DNA of 64,000 nt from JAGWNR01 sp964565685. GTDB taxonomy: Bacteria > Patescibacteriota > Minisyncoccia > Phycocordibacterales > PALSA-1337. Numbering within the stretch: position 1 is the stretch's first letter; every line of letters starts with the position of its first letter. The stretch covers positions 1 through 64,000 of the forward strand of contig CAZMFR010000004.1 in the NCBI GenBank assembly GCA_964565685.1. Reading direction: 5' to 3'. Position numbers and translations under genes: made by a program. A model generated the notes under the pieces. The model worked only from the letters and a program-made list of their open reading frames with translations. It was not told where the DNA came from and did no database searches. Positions 47,953 to 56,851 of this stretch are shown piece by piece.

Positions 47953-49299
47953 CTACATCATGGCGCGTATTTGTGAAAGCTCTTGGAGAAGGATAGGATT
48001 TGTCTTTAACTCGTTTTTTATCTTCTCACAAGAATGAATCACAGTGGTGTGGTCTCGACCGCCGAGCTTTTCCCCTATAGATGGGAAAGAAATATTCAGA
48101 TCTTCCCGTAAAATATACATTATCACCTGTCTCGGTTTCACAACTTCTTTTTTACGAGTTTTATTATATATGATGTCCTCGCTTATATTGTAAAATTCAG
48201 CTATTGTTTTTACAACGTCTTTTACTGAAACGTTCTTCTTTGGTTTTGCGCTGTTTTTTAGAAGGTTTTTTATTTCCATAGCAGAAAGAACGCGCTCTTT
48301 TAGCTGGGTTTGGCACACAATGGTGTTTATGGCGCCTTCTAGCTCTCTGATGTTAGGATTTATTGAATCTGTCAGGAATTGAATGATCTCATCATTGAGC
48401 GATATGTTGTTTGTCAGACATTTGGCTTTTAGTATAGCCATTCTAGACTCTCTATCCGGTTCAGGTATGTCGACGATCATACCGGAGGTAAATCGATTCC
48501 TGAGGCGTTCCTGGATGCCTGGTATGAAATTCACATGCCTATCTGATGAAAAAACCAGTTGTCTGTCGGTGTCCTTGAACGTGTTGAACAGATGGAACAT
48601 CTCTTCTTGGGATTTTTCTGTGCTGGAGAAAAACTGGATATCATCCATGATGATGACGTCGTATTTTCTGTACTTTTCCTTGAACTGGTTTGCTTTGTTA
48701 TTTTGGACGGAAGCGATATATTCCATCACAAAACGCTCTGAGGTCAGATAAAAGACTTTTTTACCAGGAAAATCCTTTTTTATATGGTTCCCCACTGCCT
48801 GCATGAGGTGTGTTTTTCCGACGCCGGTCGGTCCGTACACAAACAGCGGGTTGTATGATTTGCCAGGAGTCTTGACCACCGATCTTGCGGCAGCATGGGC
48901 GAGCTCGTTGAACGGTCCGACCACAAAAGAATCAAAAGTATACCGCGGGTTCAGATTATCGTCCTTGTTTATATAAAAATCATGCAAAGGCATGCTGATC
49001 GTTGCCTGTGGGGCCGGTTTTCTCTGATCTGATGATTTTTTGTCCTCAGTTTCCTTTGTGATGATGTACTCTAAAGATCTGATCGAAGAGTTCGCCTGGC
49101 GGAAAGAGCGCAAAATGGTGTTGTGGTATTTTTTATACAGCCATTCTTGGACAAAATTGTTCGGTACGGCCAGAAAAACAGTGCCGTCTTCCTGGCGCAA
49201 CACATTGACTTCCTTGAACCACATAGAATATGTCGATTGCGACACTGAGAGCTCTATATCGAGAAGCGCCCGCTCCCAAATTTGTTGTAATTCGTTCAT
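47953..49299 (-). CDS. dnaA: Chromosomal replication initiator DnaA
   Basis: 448 residues. Domain I (MNELQQIWERALLDIELSV), a short linker, the AAA+ domain III with Walker A GPTGVGKTHLMQA, Walker B VIIMDDIQFF and sensor stretch LVFSSDRHVNF, and domain IV with the DnaA-box binding helix GGRDHTTVIHSCEKI. Complete. Divergent from rpmH-rnpA-yidC across the candidate origin, the classical bacterial origin arrangement. Confidence 0.98.
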   Translation of the reverse strand: MNELQQIWERALLDIELSVSQSTYSMWFKEVNVLRQEDGTVFLAVPNNFVQEWLYKKYHNTILRSFRQANSSIRSLEYIITKETEDKKSSDQRKPAPQATISMPLHDFYINKDDNLNPRYTFDSFVVGPFNELAHAAARSVVKTPGKSYNPLFVYGPTGVGKTHLMQAVGNHIKKDFPGKKVFYLTSERFVMEYIASVQNNKANQFKEKYRKYDVIIMDDIQFFSSTEKSQEEMFHLFNTFKDTDRQLVFSSDRHVNFIPGIQERLRNRFTSGMIVDIPEPDRESRMAILKAKCLTNNISLNDEIIQFLTDSINPNIRELEGAINTIVCQTQLKERVLSAMEIKNLLKNSAKPKKNVSVKDVVKTIAEFYNISEDIIYNKTRKKEVVKPRQVIMYILREDLNISFPSIGEKLGGRDHTTVIHSCEKIKNELKTNPILLQELSQIRAMM

Positions 49300-49544
49300 G
49301 AAATAAAATTATTAAACCGATTTAAATTAAAAAATAAATACGCTATCAGTATACGCCTGTTTATAAAATAGCAAACTTGTGGAAAACATACATATATGTT
49401 GATAAGTTGTGGATTATTTCTCTACTAGGCATCATTATTGAAAATAATTCAAGTTGAATTTTTGCGACCGCGGTGATCAGGGTAAAAACTTGTGTTTTTG
49501 TGCGTCATGCTCTATAGTGTTCATGACTCTATATAAATAAATCG
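49300..49544. other. oriC: Candidate replication origin between dnaA and rpmH
   Basis: AT-rich 245-bp region. TGTGGAAAA (49378-49386) and TGTGGATTA (49408-49416) are near-matches to the DnaA box complement TGTGGATAA, with GTTGATAAG next to them. Gene order dnaN-dnaA / rpmH-rnpA-yidC is that around many bacterial origins. The rpmH promoter lies at its right end. No strict 9-mer DnaA box is present, so this rests on context. Confidence 0.6.
49490..49518 (+). promoter_or_regulatory. Promoter of rpmH
   Basis: -35 TTGTGT (49490-49495), 17-bp spacer, -10 TATAGT (49513-49518). The start codon is 26 nt past the -10, so this transcript has a leader of about 20 nt, unlike its neighbours. Confidence 0.65.
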
Positions 49545-49679
49545 ATGTCATTCACCTATAATCCAAAAAAGAGAAAGCGCGCCCGTTCCCATGGTTTTAG
49601 AGAAAGGGTAAAAACAACAGCCGGCAAGAACGTCATAAAGCGCCGTCGCGCAAAAGGCCGCCGTAGATTGGTAGTATAA
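49545..49679 (+). CDS. rpmH: 50S ribosomal protein L34
   Basis: 44 residues, the normal size: MSFTYNPKKRKRARSHGF at the start and KRRRAKGRRRLVV at the end, with the usual GFRERVKTTAGKNVIKRRRA-type body. Located, as in most bacteria, beside the origin and before rnpA. The stop TAA is part of the TATAAT box that serves rnpA. Confidence 0.96.
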   Translation: MSFTYNPKKRKRARSHGFRERVKTTAGKNVIKRRRAKGRRRLVV

Positions 49680-49680
49680 T
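49675..49680 (+). promoter_or_regulatory. -10 box for rnpA, overlapping the rpmH stop
   Basis: TATAAT ending 8 nt before the rnpA ATG; its central TAA is the rpmH stop codon. Confidence 0.5.
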
Positions 49681-49688
49681 CACGCGCC

Positions 49689-50024
49689 ATGCTCGCAAAG
49701 CATAATCGGCTTCTAGTAAAGGATTTCGATCTGGTCATCAAATCTGGACGAGAAACCTACTCGCCATTTTTCTCGATCAAATATGTGCCTGCTGCCACCC
49801 TTAAATTTTCTCCTGTGGCACCCAAAAAGATATTTAAAACAGCCGTTTCAAGAAATCGTGCCCGCCGTAGGGTATACGCCGCTGTCAGAGAGATCCTTTT
49901 TTCTAAAAAGATTGACCGATTCTCTATTGTGCTTTTTTTGAAAAGAGATATTAGCGATATCGATAACCAGCATCTAATTAGCGCTATCAGAGATCTATTT
50001 GTGCAAGCGCGCCTAATAAAGTAA
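49689..50024 (+). CDS. rnpA: Ribonuclease P protein component
   Basis: 111 residues, basic. MLAKHNRLLVKDFDLVIKSG opens the protein and the RNR motif region reads KTAVSRNRARRRVYAAVREI, followed by FSIVLFLKRDISDID. Cooperates with the RnpB RNA (not found in this window) in tRNA 5' maturation. Between rpmH and yidC, in the conserved order. Confidence 0.95.
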   Translation: MLAKHNRLLVKDFDLVIKSGRETYSPFFSIKYVPAATLKFSPVAPKKIFKTAVSRNRARRRVYAAVREILFSKKIDRFSIVLFLKRDISDIDNQHLISAIRDLFVQARLIK

Positions 50025-50027
50025 AAT
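50022..50027 (+). promoter_or_regulatory. -10 box for yidC, overlapping the rnpA stop
   Basis: TAAAAT ending 6 nt before the yidC ATG; the first three bases are the rnpA stop. Confidence 0.45.
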
Positions 50028-50033
50028 ACACCC

Positions 50034-50777
50034 ATGTTTTCTTCGATAGCCCATTTATATAATATTGTCATTTATATTCCGTTGTACAACGGCTTAATCT
50101 GGCTCATAGATATCTTTCCATGGATGGATGTTGGCGTCGCTATCATTGCTTTTACCATCATCATCCGGCTTGTCCTGTTCCCTCTTTCAAAAAAATCGAT
50201 AAAAACACAGATCAGAATGCGTGAAATACAGCCGGAAATAGCCGCTGTACAGAAAAAATACACAAACAAGCAGGAGCAGATGCAAAGGACGATGGAACTG
50301 TACAAAAAGCACGGTATTCGTCCATTGGCTGGCTCGCTCGTGCTATTTATTCAATTGCCGATCCTCCTCGGTCTGTATTATGTCTTTGCCAGATCTGGTT
50401 TGCCGACTATAAATACGAGCATTCTATACTCATTCATCCGTATCCCTACGATAAACATGAATTTTATCGGTCTTCTCGATATGTCAAAGATAAGCATAAT
50501 CATGGCAGCTATCGCCGCCCTGTCGCAATACCTACAGTTGAGATTTTCTCTTGCCTCTCAGCCGCAGCCGACCGTAGAAGGCGTTAGTAATCCTGCCGCC
50601 GCTATGACAAAGCAGATGCGATATCTGATGCCGGTCATGATTTTTATTCTGGCATTTCGTTTCCCCGCAGCCATATCTCTGTATTGGGCGATCGGAAATC
50701 TTTTTATGTTGGGGCAAGAACTATTCGTCAGGTTTCATCACGAAAAGGACAAGAGGAGGGCGATAGGGCTTGCTTAG
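50034..50777 (+). CDS. yidC: Membrane protein insertase YidC (short form)
   Basis: 247 residues, the short Gram-positive-like form without the large periplasmic domain. Membrane helices: YNGLIWLIDIFPW, VGVAIIAFTIIIRLVLFPLS with the conserved arginine of the hydrophilic groove, AGSLVLFIQLPILLGLYYVF, IMAAIAALSQYLQ and LMPVMIFILAFRFPAAISLY. The cytoplasmic hairpin MREIQPEIAAVQKKYTNKQE is typical. No N-terminal lipobox. It ends 4 bp into the convergent 452-residue gene. Confidence 0.95.
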   Translation: MFSSIAHLYNIVIYIPLYNGLIWLIDIFPWMDVGVAIIAFTIIIRLVLFPLSKKSIKTQIRMREIQPEIAAVQKKYTNKQEQMQRTMELYKKHGIRPLAGSLVLFIQLPILLGLYYVFARSGLPTINTSILYSFIRIPTINMNFIGLLDMSKISIIMAAIAALSQYLQLRFSLASQPQPTVEGVSNPAAAMTKQMRYLMPVMIFILAFRFPAAISLYWAIGNLFMLGQELFVRFHHEKDKRRAIGLA

Positions 50778-52132
50778 TTTTGGTTTAAGTCTACAGACCA
50801 CAGAGACAAGTCTTTTTTATTGACGAAGTACAAGAAACGTTCAGACTGGTCTAGAGCCAGCCATTCTGCGTCGATAGGCGTATTTGCGTCCTTCGTCAAA
50901 TCGGAGACCATATGGACAGAACCGGTGTCGGTGTCTATTTCCAAAATACGGTCTATTGTGGAAGCGGTTCCTTCATACCAGGCATCAGGATAGCCGCCGA
51001 CTGGCACAGATGTCGGCACAGCACAGAAAAGGTCTAGTGGGTTCTGCTTGCTCCAAACGCATTTATCTGCCAGAGTGACGAATGGCAAGTCTTGGCTAGA
51101 TGATGTTTTTATATTGTAAAGCGAAGTCACCAAATTTCCAGAAGACGACAAGTCTGAGTACAGGATGATTTGTGCTGATGGGTTTGGTAAGACAGATAAA
51201 CCCGCTACACCGCCCAAAACCTCGCTCATGTTGCCTGTTTTAACGTTGATTGAATATAGATATCCATTCGAGCCGGCAGATGCCCTCGTAGACATCATAA
51301 GGGTGCTCGCCGTAGGCCAGAAGGCATTTACTTGATCCAGCGGAGTGCTGAAGATTTGGTTTGACCCACTGCCATCGAGATTTGAAATGAAGCCGACACC
51401 ATTTCCATTGACATTTTCGATGGTGAAAAGTTGATTGCCTTTCGGTGAAACCGCAGCAGAGATTATGTTTCCGGGGAAATAAGTGCCGCGCAACTCAAAA
51501 GGCGTTTGACCTAGGGTTTGTTGGGTTGTTTGTTGGATCGGCTGGATCGGTATGCTCGTTGTGGCGGTGCTGGTTCCCACCTGTTTGTTGTTTGTTTTTT
51601 TGGTGGACGATGAGGTATCTATTGGAGCGGCAGTAGATTTTAATTGAACATAGAAATTCGTTATGTTATCACCCCCCTCTTTTATGTATCTGAAGACTCC
51701 CGACATCGCATTTCCATTCCAATAGCTATCATAGACAAGAGGGACTGTTGTATTCGAGATGTTGATCGGCGTTGCTGAAGCGACGTTCATATCATATATA
51801 TAACCTGTGCCACGGTCGACAAAGCGCACAAAGGTGCTAGATGCTGTCGTCGAAGCTACAAAACCGCCTATTGGTGTCGGCCAAATCTCGCGGACTTTTG
51901 GCCACCGGAAAGCTTGTTGCCCGTTAGCTGTGCTACTACCTGTTCCACTTGTCCCATTATTCGAGCCATTGTTATTGGCTGTCCCACTCGAACCAAACGG
52001 GCTAAAGGAATTTTGTCCGTTTACAGAGTTCCCCGTTGTTGGTTTGTTTAGATAAAAGAAGAAATAGGCAAATCCACCGAGTATCGCCAGTATCAGGATG
52101 ATTATTATGCTGTATGAAAGTTTGCGGGACAT
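50774..52132 (-). CDS. Membrane-anchored beta-propeller-like protein, last gene of the secretion operon
   Basis: 452 residues. One N-terminal membrane helix (SYSIIIILILAILGGFAYFF), a Gly/Ser/Asn/Thr linker (about residues 35-75) and an extracellular body with repeated beta blades (e.g. ISAAVSPKGNQLFTIENVNG, SEVLGGVAGLSVLPNPSAQI, AEWLALDQSERFLYFVNKKD) that look like WD40/TolB propeller units. Not assigned to a known secretion component. It follows the pilin gene closely and is probably in the same transcript. Start ATG overlaps no gene; TAATAA lies 7 nt upstream. Confidence 0.7.
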   Translation of the reverse strand: MSRKLSYSIIIILILAILGGFAYFFFYLNKPTTGNSVNGQNSFSPFGSSGTANNNGSNNGTSGTGSSTANGQQAFRWPKVREIWPTPIGGFVASTTASSTFVRFVDRGTGYIYDMNVASATPINISNTTVPLVYDSYWNGNAMSGVFRYIKEGGDNITNFYVQLKSTAAPIDTSSSTKKTNNKQVGTSTATTSIPIQPIQQTTQQTLGQTPFELRGTYFPGNIISAAVSPKGNQLFTIENVNGNGVGFISNLDGSGSNQIFSTPLDQVNAFWPTASTLMMSTRASAGSNGYLYSINVKTGNMSEVLGGVAGLSVLPNPSAQIILYSDLSSSGNLVTSLYNIKTSSSQDLPFVTLADKCVWSKQNPLDLFCAVPTSVPVGGYPDAWYEGTASTIDRILEIDTDTGSVHMVSDLTKDANTPIDAEWLALDQSERFLYFVNKKDLSLWSVDLNQN

Positions 52133-52142
52133 GGTTTATTTA

Positions 52143-52682
52143 TTACGGAGTGCCTCCAATAGGCAAAGATGATCCCCTTTGTGTTGTGTTGTTTTGCAGA
52201 ATTTGTTTTGCTGTATTCCCAGAAAGGTTATTTTCATTGCTAGATAGATTAGAAAAAGAACTTAAATTTGAAACTATCAAATTTGGGTCTATTGTGTAAA
52301 TTATAAGATAAGAACATAATGCCAAAAGAAGACCCAAAACAGCGTTCCATATTTTCTCTTGAGCGCTTTTTTTGTCTGTTACTGAAGAGGATAACATATA
52401 TTCAAAACCACCTACCGTTATCATAAAGACTGCTAATACGACCGCTAAAGCCAAAGAGAACTTGTAAGCATAGGCAATATATGAATTTACATCAATCTGT
52501 GTTACTGCTTTATTGCCATTAGCATCGGTTCCACAAGAAACATTTGTGGCCCCATTTAGACACGGCAATGGCGCGAGTAGGGTGTATTGAGTTTGAGCTT
52601 TAATAAGAGAAAAAGGCAAAAACAAGAAACAAAGAGGAAAAAGTAAAGAGAAAAACAATAATTTTTTAAAGTGAGATGGCAT
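52143..52682 (-). CDS. VirB2/TrbC-like pilin
   Basis: 179 residues. A signal peptide (MPSHFKKLLFFSLLF, hydrophobic to about residue 28) is followed by two membrane helices typical of VirB2-like pilins: YKFSLALAVVLAVFMITVGG then FEYMLSSSVTDKKSAQEKIW, then NAVLGLLLALCSYLIIYTI. The GGFEYM and 'DPNLI' features are seen in pilin-like proteins of Gram-positive and CPR secretion clusters. The start at 52682 overlaps the previous gene by 17 bp; an ATG at 52703 is possible. Likely the main subunit of the machine's surface structure. Confidence 0.75.
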   Translation of the reverse strand: MPSHFKKLLFFSLLFPLCFLFLPFSLIKAQTQYTLLAPLPCLNGATNVSCGTDANGNKAVTQIDVNSYIAYAYKFSLALAVVLAVFMITVGGFEYMLSSSVTDKKSAQEKIWNAVLGLLLALCSYLIIYTIDPNLIVSNLSSFSNLSSNENNLSGNTAKQILQNNTTQRGSSLPIGGTP

Positions 52683-53685
52683 TGTTGTTTTTGTTTGCTT
52701 CAAACGTAACTGTTATGGCATTTGTCGCCCCCTGGAGGATTTCTCGCATATTCTGCAGTTGTAATTGTACAGGATAGTCGGCGGCGTTTGAAGTGTCTTC
52801 TACACGCAGTGTGACGCTCCTGTTTTTTGATAGATTCGATTGACTCGAACCGTTTATCGTCCAACCGTATTGCAGACTATTATTTGTCAAACTCGGCAAG
52901 GAAAAAGAATATGGTGTAGCCAAAAGAGTGATCTCCTGATTTGAAAAAGTCGTTTGTGCGCCGAGAGCGAGGTTGTATAAAACGCCATACAGAGGATCAT
53001 CCTTGTAAAAAACAAGCGAAGGACTTCCCGCCTGTAGGGTAATGACCCCGGATGTTGTCTCAGAGCCATCGCGTGTAGAAACACTGACACGAATCGTTGT
53101 TGGACGCGGTATGACACTGCCATTTATGATTATCGATTGCTTGCCATAGCCGCTCTGGTTTTGAAGAGCGGTATAATCTTGTGTCCAACTATATACTAGA
53201 TTCGACGGGTTTATTTCCTTGCCGGAACTATCGGCCAAGTGCGGCATCGCGATTATTTTAACAGCGTTCTCATATGCGAAATTTTGTTTACCTTGGAATA
53301 ATGGGGGTACGTATCCTTGGCTTTCCCAAACCATATCGACTGAACCGCTCTTTATGACTACGGATTTTTGTATGGTTTTACCGTCTTGTGTTTGGATCAG
53401 GATTGTCACGTTGCTCTCCTTGCCCAATGCTGGTGCAGTCAGATTTATATCGTTCTTGCCGATACCCTCGGTTATTTTTTGTCCGTTAACAACCCAGGTG
53501 ATATATGCCGAAGAAATATCTGACAAATAGTCTTGGAGGTTTATCTCGACATTCTTGCCCGGGACAGGATTCTGTGGAGTGATCGTCATATCAATTCCAT
53601 CTACAGAGCTGGGGACCTGAGCATGGGCAATAGAAAATGAAAGAACAAAAGAAGCGAAAAAGAAAGTTAAGGCGAGCTTTTTCAT
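52666..53685 (-). CDS. Exported Ig-like domain protein of the secretion operon
   Basis: 339 residues. Signal peptide MKKLALTFFFASFVLSFSIA with an AHA cleavage site. The mature part has several beta-sandwich blocks: VPGKNVEINLQDYLSDISSA, AYITWVVNGQKI, and a later pair around TIRVSVSTRDGSETTSGVIT. It has no obvious catalytic motif, so a structural or adhesive role is likely (inference). TAGAAT ends 6 nt upstream of the ATG, so the distal part of the operon has its own promoter. Confidence 0.7.
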   Translation of the reverse strand: MKKLALTFFFASFVLSFSIAHAQVPSSVDGIDMTITPQNPVPGKNVEINLQDYLSDISSAYITWVVNGQKITEGIGKNDINLTAPALGKESNVTILIQTQDGKTIQKSVVIKSGSVDMVWESQGYVPPLFQGKQNFAYENAVKIIAMPHLADSSGKEINPSNLVYSWTQDYTALQNQSGYGKQSIIINGSVIPRPTTIRVSVSTRDGSETTSGVITLQAGSPSLVFYKDDPLYGVLYNLALGAQTTFSNQEITLLATPYSFSLPSLTNNSLQYGWTINGSSQSNLSKNRSVTLRVEDTSNAADYPVQLQLQNMREILQGATNAITVTFEANKNNNAISL

Positions 53686-53691
53686 AGCTTT

Positions 53692-53697
53692 ATTCTA
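53692..53697 (-). promoter_or_regulatory. Internal -10 box in the secretion operon
   Basis: TAGAAT ending 6 nt before the ATG at 53685; predicted leaderless start of the distal three genes. Confidence 0.5.
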
Positions 53698-53712
53698 TCA
53701 TGTCAAGACGTC

Positions 53713-53758
53713 ACCTTGTACAAGACTTCTCCACAAGTACAAGGTGCTACCTTGTACT
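53713..53758 (-). repeat. Palindromes between two secretion-operon genes
   Basis: AGTACAAGGT-GCT-ACCTTGTACT (53736-53758) is a perfect 10+3+10 palindrome overlapping the upstream gene's TAG stop; a third half-site ACCTTGTAC lies at 53713-53721. It may terminate or protect the upstream message, or bind a regulator. Confidence 0.65.
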
Positions 53759-54245
53759 AAACCCCACCGTTTGGCAGTCTCACACCGCCTTGGTTCATGG
53801 GTTTTTGAATGACTGGTGGTTTACGAGTGCCATTTACGTTTAACGGAGCTTCCCCACCCCCAGTTTCTCCTTCTGCTTTTTCTGCTAGTTTGTTTATCTT
53901 TGCTACCGCCAAGACTATTTTTGAGGATAATTTTTCTTGGTTTTGTTCCGCCTTAACTACTTTGTGTGTAAAATCAATCGTGACGAGCGTCCCTGGATAA
54001 AATTCGAACGTCATTTCTGATCCAATGAAATTAGATATCAATCTTAATAGTGCCGCTGGGTTATTCATATTCACTCCACGTAACTGGAAGTAAATGTATA
54101 ACAAAAGAGCCAGTCCCATTTCAATGAGTTCATTTAATGCTTCTCCTACACCAACAAAAAGATCGAGTATTATTTGAGCTATCCAAATGATTACTCCAAA
54201 AAAATAAAGCATTCTCCACTCCCATTTTCCGATTTTTGAATTCAT
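53757..54245 (-). CDS. Small membrane protein of the secretion operon (162 aa)
   Basis: Not assigned. Two membrane helices near the N-terminus (MLYFFGVIIWIAQIILDLF and LIEMGLALLLYIYFQL), then a cytoplasmic-looking beta/alpha part (GSEMTFEFYPGTLVTIDFTH, then KIVLAVAKINKLAEKAEGE) and a Gly/Pro/Asn-rich tail. It starts 12 bp after the VirB4 gene. Probably an accessory subunit of the secretion machine. Confidence 0.7.
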   Translation of the reverse strand: MNSKIGKWEWRMLYFFGVIIWIAQIILDLFVGVGEALNELIEMGLALLLYIYFQLRGVNMNNPAALLRLISNFIGSEMTFEFYPGTLVTIDFTHKVVKAEQNQEKLSSKIVLAVAKINKLAEKAEGETGGGEAPLNVNGTRKPPVIQKPMNQGGVRLPNGGV

Positions 54246-54257
54246 TGTTTTGATTTA

Positions 54258-56138
54258 CTACAACAATGTTGAAGTAGTAGTCGCTCTTTTACCAGTAGCA
54301 CCGGTTCCAATCGCCGCAGTTGTTGCATTTGCCGCCAATGCTTCCTTCTTTGCCTCTTTTATTGCCGCCAATTGCGCTGGATTGCTGGTGATTATTTGGT
54401 CTTCGGTGTACGAAGCCACGACCTTTATTGCTACGTGCTTTAATCCGACGAAAAATATCCCTTCTCCTACATCTGACTCGAGCAAGAGATATTTTTCCTC
54501 GTCTGTAAGATTGAATACTTTTTGTATGTTATCCATGGAAGTCGGCGATTGCTTCAAAAGTATTTGAATGGACGAGTTCGTTAAAATAGGCATGCCGTAG
54601 GGCGATTTTAGGAAATCATCGACGTCTTGGGTGATGGTGGCAAGGCCCAGGAAATATTTGCGACCGCGCTTGGCTATGGACAATAGGAATGATGCGGTGT
54701 CTTCGCTTTTCATCATCCACCATGCCTCATCGACGACCATCAGGCGTTTTTTTATGTCTTTCCTGATTGCGTTCCATATGTGGTGAGTGACGATATACAT
54801 TGCGACGGGCTTTAGCTCGTCTTCCATATCGCGCACGGAAAAGACCACGAATTTATGATTTATATCGACATTCGTAGGGTGATTTAGAAAACCAGACCAT
54901 GTACCGGTGGTGAATTTTGTCAAACGTTCGACCAGAGATTCTGCGCCCTCCATGCCGCCCAAGACAAGCTCGAAATCGCCTAGAAGCGGCGGCGTGACAT
55001 TGGCGAAATTTGAATCTGCGGAAATGTCTTTCAGAGCATAAGTTTCGGTGATTGCCCGGTCGATTATAGCGTCTTCTTCTGGCGTCAATCCGCCCAACAT
55101 GACACGGAACAAACCGACCAGATTGATGATATTTGAACGCAATATGTCTGCCCCGCTTTCATCCTCCCTAGCGATCGGCAGGTCGAATGGATTTATATGG
55201 TGCTCTGAATTGAGCGAGATGTTGAAATATTTTCCTCCGGTCAATTCAGCCATATGCTCGTACTCGCGCTCCGGATCGATTATGATGACTTCGGTGTCGA
55301 ACATCAATGTTCGCAGAATTTCCAGTTTTGTGCAGTATGATTTACCAGAGCCGGACTTGGCAAAAGTGACAGAGTTATAGTTCTCCAGAAGATATCTGTC
55401 AAAAATGACCAGAGACGAGTTGTGCCTATTTATGCCGTAGAGGATTCCCTTATCAGAAGTGAGATCGAATGATACGAATGGAAAAATCGAAGAAAGCGGA
55501 GCAGAATTCATCTTTGAATTGACGTTCAGCTCGTCATTTCCGATAGGCAGAACGCTCCTGTACCCGCTCTCCTGTTGGAAAAGGGCCGGTTTTATGTAAA
55601 CCATCTTTGCTTCGAGGATAGATTTGATCTCGCTTTCCAATTTATCTAGCTCTGTCTCGTTGTCGCCAAATATGGTTAGGTAAACGCCGACGTCGAATAT
55701 TTTTTCTTGTGCCTGCATCAGAGTGTCGCGCAAGCTCTCAAGGTCCTGGTAGGCCGTGTCCAGGGCTGGGTCGCGGACTAGGCCCCGGTCTTCACGGCGC
55801 GAGATCTGGCTTTGCACCTCGGCTACTTTTTTCTGGAATTTTCGCAGGATCTTTGAAGTATCGACAGGATGAATGAATATGGAGATATTGAAGACTTTGT
55901 CTAGATTTATGATCGGCGCGAACCAGCTGTCAGTCAGAAACCTAGGATAAGAAATGACAAAAAATGTTCTCGCCAATTTTTCTCCAAGGTTCAGCTCTTT
56001 TGGCCCGATCTTTAAAGCAGAAGGCGCAATGATGTCTTTTAATTCCAAAACGCCATCCTGATAGATGTCTTGGGGCAAGAGAGAAACGAGCGGTTGCTCA
56101 TCGTCTTTCTTTTTGAATAGTTTTGAGAATATTGACAT
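54258..56138 (-). CDS. VirB4/TraC-type secretion ATPase
   Basis: Energises type IV secretion machines. 626 residues. Residues about 1-250 form the N-terminal VirB4 region (ARTFFVISYPRFLTDSW and VDTSKILRKFQKKVAEVQSQ). The ATPase domain has Walker A FAKSGSGKSYCTK (about 259-271), EVIIIDPEREYEHM, Walker B RLMVVDEAWWMM (DE about 470-471) and the TQDVDDFLKSPYG motif. Together with the preceding 209-residue gene it makes a complete VirB4-sized product; the split is discussed in the findings. Confidence 0.9.
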   Translation of the reverse strand: MSIFSKLFKKKDDEQPLVSLLPQDIYQDGVLELKDIIAPSALKIGPKELNLGEKLARTFFVISYPRFLTDSWFAPIINLDKVFNISIFIHPVDTSKILRKFQKKVAEVQSQISRREDRGLVRDPALDTAYQDLESLRDTLMQAQEKIFDVGVYLTIFGDNETELDKLESEIKSILEAKMVYIKPALFQQESGYRSVLPIGNDELNVNSKMNSAPLSSIFPFVSFDLTSDKGILYGINRHNSSLVIFDRYLLENYNSVTFAKSGSGKSYCTKLEILRTLMFDTEVIIIDPEREYEHMAELTGGKYFNISLNSEHHINPFDLPIAREDESGADILRSNIINLVGLFRVMLGGLTPEEDAIIDRAITETYALKDISADSNFANVTPPLLGDFELVLGGMEGAESLVERLTKFTTGTWSGFLNHPTNVDINHKFVVFSVRDMEDELKPVAMYIVTHHIWNAIRKDIKKRLMVVDEAWWMMKSEDTASFLLSIAKRGRKYFLGLATITQDVDDFLKSPYGMPILTNSSIQILLKQSPTSMDNIQKVFNLTDEEKYLLLESDVGEGIFFVGLKHVAIKVVASYTEDQIITSNPAQLAAIKEAKKEALAANATTAAIGTGATGKRATTTSTLL

Positions 56139-56216
56139 GGATTTAAGATTTGGGATCTAAGATTTAAGAGAAGAATTGCTCGCATTATTCTTGATTCTTA
56201 AATCATGAATCTTGAA
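56139..56216. repeat. GATTTAAGATT-type simple repeats
   Basis: The gap between the two VirB4 genes is made of GATTTAAGA/GATTCTTAAATC-like words in both orientations, as upstream of eno and near 12.8 kb. No promoter is evident in it. Confidence 0.6.
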
Positions 56217-56846
56217 TCAAGTGATCTGCATCGGCTTTTCCGTATCTCCCGGATTGAATATCTTGTAGAACAATTCTACCACTTCCTCAGTTCCTAGCTC
56301 GACCACGCGAACGCCGCATCGCACCAGGCCCTGCTCGACCACGCCGACTCTCTGCTCCAACTGGCTCCGATATTCTTCGAAATCTTCGGTAGCTGTCGGG
56401 GCGGTCTTTTTATTGCCTGGGAGGAAACGCGAAACTGGATTGGTGCTCTTGCCGAGTATTGGTGCGGCGTATGGCACTACGATGAAGAACGTCTTTGTCA
56501 TTATGTTGGAGCTATCGACGAATGTCTTTATAAAATCTATGTATTCTTGCACCTGGATCTTCATAAGCTCGGTCGTTTGATTCTTGTATTGCTCCTCTAG
56601 AAGGGCCATATATGGCCGTATGTCTAGCTTTTTCGATTGGACGAAGATTTGCAGATCGAAATCGAGAGAATTCAAAAAATTTTGGAACTGAAACAAAATA
56701 GAGTTTTGCTCATCCGATGATTTGAGGGCGAAATTGACGGACGAAGCCATGACAAGAGCCCGAAATGAACCGTCGTTCAATATAGCCACTCCATCACGGA
56801 CTTCTTTTATAGGGACGAATGCTTGGGATTCTTTTGGAGTAGGCAT
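56217..56846 (-). CDS. Separate VirB4/TraC N-terminal-like protein
   Basis: 209 residues. The pattern EVRDGVAILNDGSFRALVMA, then SSDEQNSILFQFQNFLNSLD and FDLQIFVQSKKLDIRPYMAL matches the first domain of VirB4/TraC ATPases, here as its own polypeptide. It has no Walker motif. Its product probably binds the 626-residue ATPase. It starts 5 bp after the PrgI-like gene stop. Confidence 0.75.
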   Translation of the reverse strand: MPTPKESQAFVPIKEVRDGVAILNDGSFRALVMASSVNFALKSSDEQNSILFQFQNFLNSLDFDLQIFVQSKKLDIRPYMALLEEQYKNQTTELMKIQVQEYIDFIKTFVDSSNIMTKTFFIVVPYAAPILGKSTNPVSRFLPGNKKTAPTATEDFEEYRSQLEQRVGVVEQGLVRCGVRVVELGTEEVVELFYKIFNPGDTEKPMQIT

Positions 56847-56851
56847 GATCG

